A DNA stretch of 64,000 nt from Bordetella genomosp. 5 (GCF_002261475.1 NZ_NEVN01000013.1:186001-250000), one strand, 5' to 3'. Positions 27,055 through 37,420 are shown, counted from the stretch's first letter. Notes: generated from the letters alone by a model not told the origin. A program made the numbers and translations.

Positions 27055-28029
27055 ATGACCGCGCCCGCCGACGACACGATCGCGCTCACCGAGCCGATGC
27101 AGGCCTGGCTGACGCATCTGCAGACCCAGCGCCGTTATTCCGACCACACGCTGTCGGGTTACCGGCACGAGCTGCGCCGTCTGGTGCAGCTGCTCGCCGC
27201 GGCACGCGTGACGCCCGAAGGCGTGGCGAACGGCCACATCCGCCAGTTCGTCGCCCGCCTGCATGCCCAGGGCCTGGGGCCGCGCAGCCTGGCACGCACG
27301 CTGGCCGCCTGGCGCGGCTTCTATCAGTGGTGGGCACCAACGGCGGGTCTGGCCGGCAATCCGGTCTCGGGCGTGCGCGCGCCCAAGGCGCCCCGCGCCC
27401 TGCCCAAGGCCCTGTCCGTCGAACACGCCCAGGCGCTGCTAGACCACGCCCCCGCGCGCCTGGCCACCGATCCCGCCGGCAAGCGCGACCACGCGATGTT
27501 CGAGCTGTTTTATTCGAGCGGGCTGCGGCTGTCGGAGCTGGTGGGCCTGGATTTCGAATACCGCAAATCGGCGCAGCATGAGTCACGCGGCTGGCTCGAT
27601 CTGGCCGAAGGCGAAGTGATCGTGCTGGGCAAAGGCGGCAAACGCCGCAGCGTGCCGGTGGGCGCCTCGGCCCGCACCGCGCTCGCGCAATGGCTGGCCG
27701 TGCGCGATCAGCTCGCGCGCGACCCCACCGAAGCGGATGCCGCCGCGCTATTCGTCGGCGCACGCGGCGCACGCATCTCGCCGCGCGTGGTGCAGGCGCA
27801 GCTGGCCGCGCAGGCGCTCGCCGCCGGCCTGCCCTCGCACGTGCATCCGCATGTGCTGCGCCACAGCTTCGCCAGCCACGTGCTGCAGTCCGCACAGGAT
27901 CTGCGCGCGGTGCAGGAGATGCTGGGCCACGCCAACATCTCCACGACCCAGGTCTACACCCGGCTCGACTTCCAGCACCTGGCGCGCGCCTACGACCAGG
28001 CGCATCCGCGCGCCACGCGCAAACGCTGA
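27055..28029 (+). CDS. xerC: Tyrosine recombinase XerC
   Basis: Resolves chromosome dimers at dif together with XerD. The 324-residue protein has an N-terminal SAM-like DNA-binding domain (LQTQRRYSDHTLSGYRHELRRL) and a catalytic domain with Arg158 (SGLRLSEL), His266/Arg269 (HVLRHSFASH), and nucleophile Tyr301 (TTQVYTRLDF). The start MTAPADD follows a weak ribosome-binding site. Its place after dapF-DUF484 marks it as the housekeeping XerC, not a mobile-element integrase. Confidence 0.94.
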   Translation: MTAPADDTIALTEPMQAWLTHLQTQRRYSDHTLSGYRHELRRLVQLLAAARVTPEGVANGHIRQFVARLHAQGLGPRSLARTLAAWRGFYQWWAPTAGLAGNPVSGVRAPKAPRALPKALSVEHAQALLDHAPARLATDPAGKRDHAMFELFYSSGLRLSELVGLDFEYRKSAQHESRGWLDLAEGEVIVLGKGGKRRSVPVGASARTALAQWLAVRDQLARDPTEADAAALFVGARGARISPRVVQAQLAAQALAAGLPSHVHPHVLRHSFASHVLQSAQDLRAVQEMLGHANISTTQVYTRLDFQHLARAYDQAHPRATRKR

Positions 28030-28057
28030 AGCTTTCCCCGGCGGGTCGCCCGTCGAC

Positions 28058-28183
28058 GTGCAGCCGGCCAGGTGCGGCCGGCGAGGTGCGGCCGGCTAGG
28101 CGCGGCCGTCGAGGTGCGGCCAGCCAGGTGCAGCCGGCCAGGCGCGGCCGGCCAGGCGCGGCTGGCGAGGCGCGGCCGGCCAG
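28058..28183. repeat. 14-bp tandem repeat, site 3 (9 exact-length units)
   Basis: Nine head-to-tail 14-base units with no length variation, consensus G(T/C)GCGGCCGGC(G/C)AG. Substitutions are confined to a few positions. The array lies in the convergent gap between xerC and the TonB receptor gene. It is the cleanest of the three arrays in the window. Confidence 0.9.
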
Positions 28184-28203
28184 GCCTCGCCGCCTTCCTT
28201 CCA

Positions 28204-30381
<2,178 letters not shown>

Positions 30382-30396
30382 CGCCCTGCTCCCTGG

Positions 30397-30435
30397 ATGT
30401 TATATAGTTTCAACAAGGCCGGAATGATATAACAT
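30397..30435 (-). promoter_or_regulatory. Paired Zur-box-like sites upstream of the TonB receptor
   Basis: ATGTTATATAGT at 30397-30408 and ATGATATAACAT at 30424-30435. The second is the exact reverse complement of the core ATGTTATATCAT found at 35300-35311 between znu and zur. The first overlaps a TATAAC -10-like element on the minus strand about 20 bases before the ATG. Confidence 0.7.
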
Positions 30436-30463
30436 TCTTTTTCCAACGCAAGCCATGCGCAGC

Positions 30464-30500
30464 AAAAAAGCGGCGCGGGATCGCTCCCGGCACCGCTTTT
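30464..30500 (-). terminator. Terminator of the znu operon
   Basis: An imperfect stem (AAAAGCGG-CGCGGGA with TCCCGG-CACCGCTTTT, loop TCGC) with a run of T on the minus strand. It lies 60 bases after the NicO gene stop; the T-rich right side could also act on plus-strand transcripts. Confidence 0.7.
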
Positions 30501-30561
30501 CAAGGCCTCACGCGCGATCGCGCATGGCCGGTAGACACTCAGAATCGAATGCGGGCGGCGC

Positions 30562-31692
30562 TCAATTCAGCGCAAGCTGTCCGCCCAGCAGCAGGATGCC
30601 GACGGCCAGCACGAAGACGGCGGCCAGTGCGTCGATCAGATAACGCAGCCTTGCGGCGGCCGGCGACGAGAGCCGGGCACCCAACCGCACCGCGCCCGCG
30701 CGGGCCCAGGCCGCCAGCATCGTGAGCACGGCCACGGTCAGGCCGGTGCCAACGCCCATGGCCAGGGCGGCCGCCACACCGGCGATAAAAAAGCCCTGCG
30801 CCAGCGCGAACACCAGCACGATCAGCGCGCCGCTGCACGGGCGCAAGCCCACCGCCGCGATCGCCGCCGTCGCACGGCGCAGATCCAGCTTGCCGGAAAC
30901 GGCGTCGGCGGGCGCCACATGCGCGTGACCGCAACCACAATCGTCGTGATGGGAGTGGGCGTGCTCGTGCGCATGTGCATGCGCGTGACCATGCGGCTGC
31001 ACAGGCATCGGCTGGTCCGCATGTCCGTGCCGGTGCCCATGCTCATGTGCGTGCGCATGCTCATGATCATGACCGGCGTGATGGACATCACCGCCATGAG
31101 CGCCATGCGCATGGCTCGCGGCGCGCGCCGGCAACAGCGGGCGCACCGCCTTGCGCCACACCAGCCACAGTCCCAGCGCCACGATGAGGCCATACGAGAC
31201 CATCTCGAGCCAGGCCGTGGCGCGGTTCATGCCGGCGGCGGTCACGCTCAGCACCCAGCCCAGCACCGCCACCATGACGATGGCGACCAGTGCCTGCAAC
31301 AGCGCCGACACCAGGGCGAGGATCGCGCCATTGCGCGCCGTCTGCCGGTTCGCCACCACATAGGCCGCGATCACGGCCTTGCCGTGCCCGGGCCCGAGCG
31401 CATGAAAGACCCCATAGGCGAAGGACAGGCCGAGCAGCAGCCAGGCTGCCGTGCCGTCGGCCTGCCAGGCGCGCACCGCGCCGGTCAGCTGCCGATAGAA
31501 GTGGGATTGCCACGCCGCGATCTGGCCGAAGACCCCGGACATCCAGCCCGGGCCGGCGCCGCCGGACTCGGGAACGCCGAAAGGATGGGACTGAGCCCAC
31601 GCAGCCTGCGCCAGGCCCAGCGCCAGTACCGATCCGCACAACCACAACACCGCGCGCCAGAGACGCGCGCGGGAATCCTGCCTTACGAGCAT
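30562..31692 (-). CDS. NicO/RcnA-type nickel-cobalt(-zinc) membrane permease
   Basis: A 376-residue membrane protein with about seven spans. The first transport motif GVFHALGPGHGKAVIAAYVV and the later GLRPCSGALIVLVFALAQGFF are the NicO/RcnA signatures. A cytoplasmic or periplasmic loop of about 60 residues is almost all His, Asp, Ala and Gly (AHEHGHRHGHADQ and similar). RcnA exports Ni and Co in E. coli; here the gene is last in a znu operon, so a zinc role in the periplasm or envelope is likelier. It overlaps the DUF1007 gene by ten bases. Confidence 0.85.
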   Translation of the reverse strand: MLVRQDSRARLWRAVLWLCGSVLALGLAQAAWAQSHPFGVPESGGAGPGWMSGVFGQIAAWQSHFYRQLTGAVRAWQADGTAAWLLLGLSFAYGVFHALGPGHGKAVIAAYVVANRQTARNGAILALVSALLQALVAIVMVAVLGWVLSVTAAGMNRATAWLEMVSYGLIVALGLWLVWRKAVRPLLPARAASHAHGAHGGDVHHAGHDHEHAHAHEHGHRHGHADQPMPVQPHGHAHAHAHEHAHSHHDDCGCGHAHVAPADAVSGKLDLRRATAAIAAVGLRPCSGALIVLVFALAQGFFIAGVAAALAMGVGTGLTVAVLTMLAAWARAGAVRLGARLSSPAAARLRYLIDALAAVFVLAVGILLLGGQLALN

Positions 31693-32369
31693 GTCACCTC
31701 GATACGATGGGTGAGGCCCTTGGTGATGGCGTAGAGCTCATCGGGCAAGGCCTCCGGGTCGGCGGGGATCGCCGCCAGTTGCTGCATGGTCTGCCAGTCG
31801 AGTTCGCGCGGCTTCTGGTAGCGCTGCTTGCAGCCGGCCGGCGCCTGCGCCATCGTGATGGCGCCGGGCGCGTCGAAGGCGTAGGCCACGAAGTAGGTCG
31901 GATCGTAGATGTCGATCTGCACCCCGTCGGGGCCGACCTTGGCCGGCGTCGCGAGCGGCAGCTCGAACGACAACGCCAGACGGCCCTTCTCCCACGTGAC
32001 CCGCGCATCGCGCGGCGGGCCGTAGGTCTGCATGGCCTCGCGCACCGTCACGCGCGTGAAGTAGTGCGAGATTGGTTCGCCCAGTGCCTTCATCCAGTCG
32101 TCGGCCATGCCACGCAGGATCTCGGGCGAGAAGCTGCCATCGGCCTGCTTCTTGAGCCCCTGCGTGGCGTAGGTGCCGAACATTTCATCGAACTGCCAGT
32201 GTTCGCGCACGGCCGCCAGCCGGCCCTGCGCATCGAACACCACGGTGGCGCGGGCGTCGATCCACATGTGCGGATGCGCCTGCGCCGGCGCGGCGGTCAT
32301 CATGAGGAGGGCCGCCGCCCCGGCAGCGCTCAGCGCCGCAACGCCGCGGCGAGTTGATCCACGTTCCAT
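31683..32369 (-). CDS. DUF1007 periplasmic protein (zinc cluster)
   Basis: A 228-residue exported protein: signal peptide with AALLMMTAAPAQA, then HPHMWIDARATVVFD, which is the hallmark DUF1007 start with a His-x-His at the mature N-terminus. DUF1007 genes regularly accompany NicO-type permeases and znu genes and probably bind metal in the periplasm. The start overlaps the end of znuA by 40 bases, which is long, so a later start is possible but would lose the signal peptide. Confidence 0.82.
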   Translation of the reverse strand: MERGSTRRGVAALSAAGAAALLMMTAAPAQAHPHMWIDARATVVFDAQGRLAAVREHWQFDEMFGTYATQGLKKQADGSFSPEILRGMADDWMKALGEPISHYFTRVTVREAMQTYGPPRDARVTWEKGRLALSFELPLATPAKVGPDGVQIDIYDPTYFVAYAFDAPGAITMAQAPAGCKQRYQKPRELDWQTMQQLAAIPADPEALPDELYAITKGLTHRIEVTCS

Positions 32370-33439
32370 TCAAACATCCCGAGATAGGTAGCGCCCGGCT
32401 GCCCCGGCTGGGACAACGCATCGGAATAGAGCGTACCACCCACCTTGGCGCCCGTTTCGCGCGCGATCTGCTCGACCAGGCGCGGGCTGGAGATGTTTTC
32501 GACAAACAGCGCGGGCACCTGTTCCTTGCGCACTTGGGCGATGATGCGCGCGACGTCGGCGGCCGAGGGTTCGGACTGCGTCGACAGGCCTTCGACCGGG
32601 ATGAAGGTCACGCCATAAGCGTCGCCAAAATAGCCGAACGCGTCGTGCGAAGAAACAATCTTGCGGCGCGCCGGATCGATGGCGCCGAGTGTTGCGCGCG
32701 TCTTGGCGTCGAGGGCTTCGATACGCGCGACGTAGGCGTCGGCACGCTGACGGTAGGCCTGCGCATGGGCAGGATCCACGGCCGCCAGGCCGCGCTCAAT
32801 GTTGCGCACGTAGATCACCGCATTGCGCAGATCCTGCCAGGCATGCGGGTCCAGCACGTGATGATGCGCGCCGTGCTTGTGCGCATCGTCATGCTTGTGC
32901 TCGTGCTTGTCGGCGCCGGCCTTGGCGCCATGATCGTGGTCGTGCTTGTGATCGTGGTCGTGGTCGTGGTCGTGCTTGTGATCATGATCGTGGTCGTGGT
33001 CGTGGTCGTCATGATCGTGATCGTGATCGCCGTCGTGCTCGTCGCCCCCCTCGAAGCGGCGCACCTTCACGCCCTCGGCGGCCACCACGGTCTGGCCCTT
33101 GAAGCCCGCCGCCTGCGTCAGGCGCGGCAGCCAGGTTTCGAAGTCGATGCCATTGACCACCAGCAGCCGGGCCCGCGCCAGTTCGCGCGCATTGCCCGGC
33201 GTCGGCTCATAGGTGTGCGCATCGCCATCGGGCCCGACGAGCGTGGTCACCGACACGTTGTCGCCGCCCACTTCGCGCACCATGTCGCCCAGGATCGAAA
33301 AACTGGCGACCACCGGCACGGTCTGGGCGGCGGCGCCCGCCCCCCACAACGCGGCGCCCGCGGCGAGCGCCAGCGCGGCACTGCGTCGTCCTGCCCATGC
33401 CCAGGCCGCGCCCGTTGCGCGGCGTGCGTTCTTGTTCAT
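32330..33439 (-). CDS. znuA: Zinc ABC transporter substrate-binding protein
   Basis: A 369-residue cluster A-I metal receptor. Signal peptide ends GAGAAAQT; then VVASFSILGDMVREVGGD and the His ligands in DGDAHTYEP, HHHVLDPHAWQD and SSHDAFGYF. Between the first two lies a very long charged loop (about residues 130-190) of His, Asp and Lys, longer than in E. coli ZnuA. The start MNKNARRAT overlaps the znuB stop (ATGA). The upstream open frame is a shadow of znuB. Confidence 0.95.
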   Translation of the reverse strand: MNKNARRATGAAWAWAGRRSAALALAAGAALWGAGAAAQTVPVVASFSILGDMVREVGGDNVSVTTLVGPDGDAHTYEPTPGNARELARARLLVVNGIDFETWLPRLTQAAGFKGQTVVAAEGVKVRRFEGGDEHDGDHDHDHDDHDHDHDHDHKHDHDHDHDHKHDHDHGAKAGADKHEHKHDDAHKHGAHHHVLDPHAWQDLRNAVIYVRNIERGLAAVDPAHAQAYRQRADAYVARIEALDAKTRATLGAIDPARRKIVSSHDAFGYFGDAYGVTFIPVEGLSTQSEPSAADVARIIAQVRKEQVPALFVENISSPRLVEQIARETGAKVGGTLYSDALSQPGQPGATYLGMFEWNVDQLAAALRR

Positions 33440-34338
33440 TGCATCTCTCCCGTGATTCGCGTGCCGCGGCGGCGATGACGCAGCCCCAGCCATATGCCAC
33501 CCAGCGGCCCGATGGCCACCGAGCCCAGATAGATGACCCCGGCGGCCAGGATGATGGCGGGCGAGGCCGGTAGATCGAAGTGAAACGACAGCAACAGACC
33601 GACGACGCACGAGGCCATCGCCAGCGCCGTGGCCAGCGCGATCTGGCCGCCCACGCTGCGGGCCCAGAACCGCGCGCTCGCGGCGGGCAGCATCATCAGC
33701 CCCACCACCATCAGCGTGCCCAGCACCTGAAAGCCGCCGACGAGATTGAGCACCACCAAGGTCAGAAACACGCCGTGCGCCCAGGCGCCGGCACGGCCCT
33801 GCATGCGCAGGAAGCCGGGGTCGAAGCATTCGTAGACGAGCGGGCGATAGACCAGTGCCAGGGCCAGCAACGTGACCGACGCCACGCCGGCCGCCATATA
33901 GAGCGCGTCGTCGTTCATGCCCAGCACCGTGCCGAACAGCACGTGCATCAGGTCGGTACTGGACCCGCGCAGCGACACCAGGATCACGCCCAGTGCCAGC
34001 GAAATGAGATAGAAGGCGGCGAAGCTGGCGTCTTCACGCAGCGGCGTGAGCCGGGTGACCAGCCCCGAGAGCAGCGCCACCGCAAGACCGGTAAGGATGC
34101 CGCCCGCCATCATCGCGCTCACCGACAGGCCGGCGAGCAGATAGCCCGCCGCGACGCCCGGCAGGATCGCGTGCGACATCGCATCGCCCATGAGGCTCAT
34201 GCGGCGCAGCACCAGAAACACGCCCACCGGCGCGGCGCCCGCCGCCAGGGCCAGCGCGCCGGCCAGGGCGCGGCGCATGAAGCCGAACTGCACGAAGGGA
34301 TCGGCCAGCGCGTGCACGACGGATGCCCACAGCGTCAT
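33436..34338 (-). CDS. znuB: Zinc ABC transporter permease
   Basis: A 300-residue ABC-3 family permease with about eight spans. Characteristic VGVFLVLRRMSLMGDAMSHAILPGVAAGYL near residue 40 is the family signature. The ATG at 34338 overlaps znuC's stop (ATGA) and the stop overlaps znuA's ATG, so the three are translationally coupled. Sequence further upstream in this frame belongs to znuC's antisense shadow. Confidence 0.95.
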   Translation of the reverse strand: MTLWASVVHALADPFVQFGFMRRALAGALALAAGAAPVGVFLVLRRMSLMGDAMSHAILPGVAAGYLLAGLSVSAMMAGGILTGLAVALLSGLVTRLTPLREDASFAAFYLISLALGVILVSLRGSSTDLMHVLFGTVLGMNDDALYMAAGVASVTLLALALVYRPLVYECFDPGFLRMQGRAGAWAHGVFLTLVVLNLVGGFQVLGTLMVVGLMMLPAASARFWARSVGGQIALATALAMASCVVGLLLSFHFDLPASPAIILAAGVIYLGSVAIGPLGGIWLGLRHRRRGTRITGEMQ

Positions 34339-35036
34339 GGCGCCTCCGCGTCGAGGGCCACGACGGTCGGCGCCCAGGCCTGCACCCGCCCCACCCCTTC
34401 CTCGCGCCCGAGCAGCAGCGTCTGATCGAAATAGCGCCGGGCCACCGCACGGTCGTGCAGCACGGCGATCACCGTGCGCCCCTCGGCATGCAGCTCGCGC
34501 AGCAGCCCGCAGAGCGAATGCACGGTCTCGCGGTCGACCGCGGCGAACGGTTCGTCGAGCAGCAGCAACTGCGCATCCTGCACCAGCAGGCGCGCGAACA
34601 GGGCGCGCTGCAGCTGCCCGCCCGACAGCGTATCGAGGCGGCGGCCCGCCAGGCTCTCGATGCCGGTGCGCTGCAACGCCTCGGCCACGCGCCGCCGCTC
34701 GGTCGCGTCCATGCCGCGCCAGGCGCCCGTGCGGCACCACGCGCCCATCGCGACCAGCTCATGAACGTCGATCGGAAAACCGAGATCCAGTTCGGCGCGC
34801 TGCGGCAGCCAGGCCTGCGCCACGGCGCGCGCCGCGGGCCGGTCGAGCGACCCCGAGAGCGGCGCGAGCGCGCCGGCCAGGCCCTTCATCAGCGTGGACT
34901 TGCCCACGCCGTTCGGGCCGAGCACGGCCGTCATCGAGCCGCGCGTGAAGCCGCCACTGACGCCACGCACCACGGCCTCGCCGGCCCAGCCGAAATCGGC
35001 GCGGTCCAGCGTGAGCAACGCATCCGCCGTCGTCAT
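34335..35036 (-). CDS. znuC: Zinc ABC transporter ATP-binding protein
   Basis: A 233-residue ATPase with Walker A GPNGVGKSTLMKGLAG, signature LSGGQLQRALFARLL, Walker B LLLLDEPFAAVD and switch His (AVLHDRAVARR). The start MTTADALLTLDRADF is supported by the ATGA overlap with the 46-residue ORF upstream; the open frame continues 86 codons upstream but through that small ORF's region. It precedes znuB. Confidence 0.94.
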   Translation of the reverse strand: MTTADALLTLDRADFGWAGEAVVRGVSGGFTRGSMTAVLGPNGVGKSTLMKGLAGALAPLSGSLDRPAARAVAQAWLPQRAELDLGFPIDVHELVAMGAWCRTGAWRGMDATERRRVAEALQRTGIESLAGRRLDTLSGGQLQRALFARLLVQDAQLLLLDEPFAAVDRETVHSLCGLLRELHAEGRTVIAVLHDRAVARRYFDQTLLLGREEGVGRVQAWAPTVVALDAEAP

Positions 35037-35173
35037 GCCGCCCCCGGGCCCATCGCCCAGGCGATCAGCAGCCAGATCAGCGCCACCGCGACGGCGGCGC
35101 CGAGCAGGCGCCGCCAGGCCGGTTGGCGCAGCAGGGAAAAGGCAGGACGGACGGGAGGGGGAGAAGACGACAT
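35033..35173 (-). CDS. Small single-span membrane protein leading the znu operon (46 aa)
   Basis: The minus strand from an ATG at 35173 encodes 46 residues: a polar start MSSSPPPVRPAFSLLRQPAW, two Arg, then a single hydrophobic segment (LLGAAVAVALIWLLIAWAMG) and stop. The TGA overlaps the znuC ATG as ATGA, exactly like the other junctions of this operon, and a GGAG-like GGAGAAG lies a few bases upstream or within. It is downstream of the Zur-box-like palindrome. I do not recognise a family. A translated, zinc-regulated membrane peptide is likely but inferred. Confidence 0.6.
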   Translation of the reverse strand: MSSSPPPVRPAFSLLRQPAWRRLLGAAVAVALIWLLIAWAMGPGAA

Positions 35174-35297
35174 GGCGGACCGGCGCAGCGGACAGATGGG
35201 CGCTGCCAGCAAGGGCCACGCGGGAACAAGGAAAAACGCGGCGCCGGGGCGCCGCGCAAAAAGTGCGCGCCGTGCCGGTGGACCGGCGCACCAAATA

Positions 35298-35316
35298 TTA
35301 TGTTATATCATAACAA
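35298..35316. promoter_or_regulatory. Zur-box-like palindrome between znu operon and zur
   Basis: TTATGTTATATCATAACAA contains TGTTAT-ATC-ATAACA, a perfect 6-base inverted repeat with a 3-base centre, in an AT-rich island. It is placed to control both the znu operon (minus) and zur (plus) and shares its core with the site at the TonB receptor promoter. Confidence 0.8.
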
Positions 35317-35433
35317 TACGACTTGCCAAACGGGTCTTTGGCGCGAAGCCCTGCGTTTTCTGCTACCTTCGCGTCATTCCGGTCCGCCCTTGCGCTCTCT
35401 TTTCAATCGCGGCCCGGTTCACCACAGAACGCC

Positions 35434-35940
35434 ATGTCCGCCACTTCCCGTACCTCCCGCGCCGATCACGTCAGCGAGCAACTGCGCCTGGCCGACACGC
35501 TGTGCGCCGAGCGCGGACGGCGGCTCACCCCGATCCGCCGCAAAGTGCTGGAGTTGCTCCTGCGCGAAGGCCGCAGCCTGAAGGCCTATGAGCTGCTGGA
35601 GGCGATGCGCGCCGTGCATCCCGGCGCGGCGCCCCCCACCGTGTATCGCGCGCTGGACTTCCTGATGGAAGAGGGCCTGATCCACCGGCTCGACGCCGTC
35701 AATGCCTGGACCGCCTGTCACGACGCGGCCGGCGCGCCGCACGACCTGCTGGTGGTCTGCACGGGCTGTGGCGCCGTGGCCGAGGTCAGCGACCCCGCCA
35801 TGAGCCGCCAGCTGGCCGAGCGCGTGGCCCAGACCGGCTTCGCGCTGGCCACGCACGAAACCGAGATCCGCGCGCTGTGCCCGCAGTGCCAGAAAGACCC
35901 GGCCAAGGCCGGCGCGGCACACGCCCATCACCACCACTGA
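35434..35940 (+). CDS. zur: Zinc uptake regulator (Fur family)
   Basis: A 168-residue Fur-family repressor that binds DNA with zinc. The winged helix is LTPIRRKVLELLLREGRSLKAYELLEAM with PPTVYRALDFLMEEGLIH. The structural zinc site is Cys109/Cys112 (CTGCG) and Cys149/Cys152 (CPQCQ). The C-terminus ends in a native His tail (AHAHHHH). The start MSATSRTSRADHV is chosen over the in-frame upstream ATG near the Zur box. It is divergent from znu and shares its operator, so it is probably autoregulated. Confidence 0.94.
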   Translation: MSATSRTSRADHVSEQLRLADTLCAERGRRLTPIRRKVLELLLREGRSLKAYELLEAMRAVHPGAAPPTVYRALDFLMEEGLIHRLDAVNAWTACHDAAGAPHDLLVVCTGCGAVAEVSDPAMSRQLAERVAQTGFALATHETEIRALCPQCQKDPAKAGAAHAHHHH

Positions 35941-36313
35941 GGCGCCCCGCGCGCGCCCAGGCACGAAACGTGCTGCCTCTGGCTCTTGAATTGGCCAGAT
36001 TTGCCCCCATTTGACCGGATCAACCGATACCTGGCTGCTTACGGGGCATCATCTGCACCCATCCCGGCCCAGGGTTGCCACGGGTTTGCCCGTGACTGCC
36101 GACTGTGCTGTAATCCTGCGTCCGGTCGCGTATGCGACCCCTTGCAGCCCCAATATCGAGCCGCGCTGCCGCGTCCTGCGAAGGACACAGCAAAGTGACG
36201 GCAAGCCCGCCGGCCCGCAAGTCTCCGAGATCCGCTCTCAGACACCCGCGGCGCCCGCCGGCCCGCCCCACGATCTGGCCATGCGCGGCCCGAACCTAGC
36301 CTCTAGCACCGCC
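35941..36313 (+). other. 373-base leader/intergenic stretch before the GTPase gene
   Basis: After the sigma-32-like promoter come three perfect short hairpins: 36079-36094 (CACGGG/CCCGTG), 36124-36139 (GGTCGC/GCGACC) and 36173-36186 (GTCCT/AGGAC), each with a 4-base loop. I could not match it to a known riboswitch. An in-frame ORF extending the GTPase upstream to 36011 has no family similarity. Confidence 0.5.
35985..36013 (+). promoter_or_regulatory. Sigma-32-like promoter upstream of the COG0523 GTPase
   Basis: CTTGAA at 35985-35990, a 14-base spacer, then CCCCATTTG at 36005-36013 is close to the heat-shock (sigma-32) consensus CTTGAA-N13-15-CCCCATNT. The start point near 36020 would give a leader of almost 300 bases before the GTPase ATG. 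Confidence 0.6.
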
Positions 36314-37420
36314 ATGAACACCCCGCGCAGTTTGGACAAAATGGTTCCCGTCACCATCCTCACCGGCTTCCTCGGTGCAGGCAAGACCACCCTGCTCAAG
36401 CGCATCCTGACCGAATACCACGGCAAGCGCCTGGCCGTCATCGAAAACGAATTCGGGCCGGAAAGCATCGACAACGACCTGCTGGTGCAGGACAGCAACG
36501 AAGAAATCATCGAGCTGTCCAACGGCTGCATCTGCTGCACGGTGCGGGGCGACCTGATGCGCACGCTGGCCGATCTGCGCACCAAGCGCGAAGCCGGCGA
36601 GCTGACCTTCGAGCGCGTGATCATCGAGACCACCGGCATGGCCAACCCCGGCCCGGTGTGCCAGACGTTCTTCATGGATGACGAGATCGCCGAGTACTAC
36701 CGTCTCGACGCCGTCATCACCGTGGTCGATGCCAAGCACGGCATGGCCACCCTCGACGCCCAGGAAGAGGCCCAGAAGCAGGTCGGTTTCGCCGACCGCA
36801 TCCTGGTCTCCAAGAAAGACCTGGTCAACGATGTCGACTACGAAGCGCTGCGCGCCCGCCTGGTGCAGATCAACCCGCGCGCGCCGATCACCCCGGTGCA
36901 CTTCGGCGAAGCCGACCTGAAGTCGATCATCGACATCAGCGGTTTCAACCTGAACTCCATCCTCGACATCGATCCGGAGTTCCTGGCCGACGAGCACCCC
37001 GACGCCAAACACGAGCACGACCACGATCATGGCCATGGCCACGATCACGGTCACGACCATGACCACGACTGCGGCGCACACTGCGATCATGGCCATCATC
37101 ACCATCATCACAAGCACAACGACGACATCGGCGCGTTCGTGTTCCGCTCGAACAAGCCGTTCGATCCGGCCCGCCTCGAAGAATTCCTGGGCGGCGTGGT
37201 GCAGGTGTATGGCCCCGACCTGATGCGCTACAAGGGCATCCTGTACATGAAGGGCATCAACCGCCGCATGTTGTTCCAGGGTGTGCACATGATGATGGGC
37301 GCCGAGCCCGGCAAGCCCTGGACCTCTTCGGAGAAGCCCTCGACGAAAATGGTCTTCATTGGCCGCAAACTGCCGCAGGAGATTTTCACCCGCGGTCTTG
37401 AGCAGTGCCTGGTGGGCTGA
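36314..37420 (+). CDS. COG0523 (CobW/ZNG1-type) GTPase, zinc metallochaperone candidate
   Basis: A 368-residue G3E-family GTPase. P-loop GFLGAGKTT at residues 18-26, the metal-binding CICC at 72-75 (NGCICCTVRGDL), switch ETTGMANP, a His-Asp-rich insert at about residues 232-269, and a CobW C-terminal domain (FRSNKPFDPARLEEFL). Family members deliver zinc or other metals to client proteins using GTP. Its place after zur and the His-rich insert argue for zinc rather than cobalamin. dksA follows 137 bases later. The chosen ATG follows a long leader with hairpins. Confidence 0.88.
   Translation: MNTPRSLDKMVPVTILTGFLGAGKTTLLKRILTEYHGKRLAVIENEFGPESIDNDLLVQDSNEEIIELSNGCICCTVRGDLMRTLADLRTKREAGELTFERVIIETTGMANPGPVCQTFFMDDEIAEYYRLDAVITVVDAKHGMATLDAQEEAQKQVGFADRILVSKKDLVNDVDYEALRARLVQINPRAPITPVHFGEADLKSIIDISGFNLNSILDIDPEFLADEHPDAKHEHDHDHGHGHDHGHDHDHDCGAHCDHGHHHHHHKHNDDIGAFVFRSNKPFDPARLEEFLGGVVQVYGPDLMRYKGILYMKGINRRMLFQGVHMMMGAEPGKPWTSSEKPSTKMVFIGRKLPQEIFTRGLEQCLVG

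Noticed and set aside
27055-28029. XerC as the integrase of a mobile element
   Set aside because: The dapF-DUF484-xerC order is the housekeeping arrangement, and no att repeats or cargo genes flank it.
36011-36313. An in-frame N-terminal extension of the COG0523 GTPase
   Set aside because: The translated part shows no similarity and covers three hairpins. The P-loop sits at the usual distance from the later ATG.
36020-36313. A possible cobalamin riboswitch before the CobW-like gene
   Set aside because: The B12-box and GCCACTG-type elements are absent, and context points to zinc rather than cobalamin.
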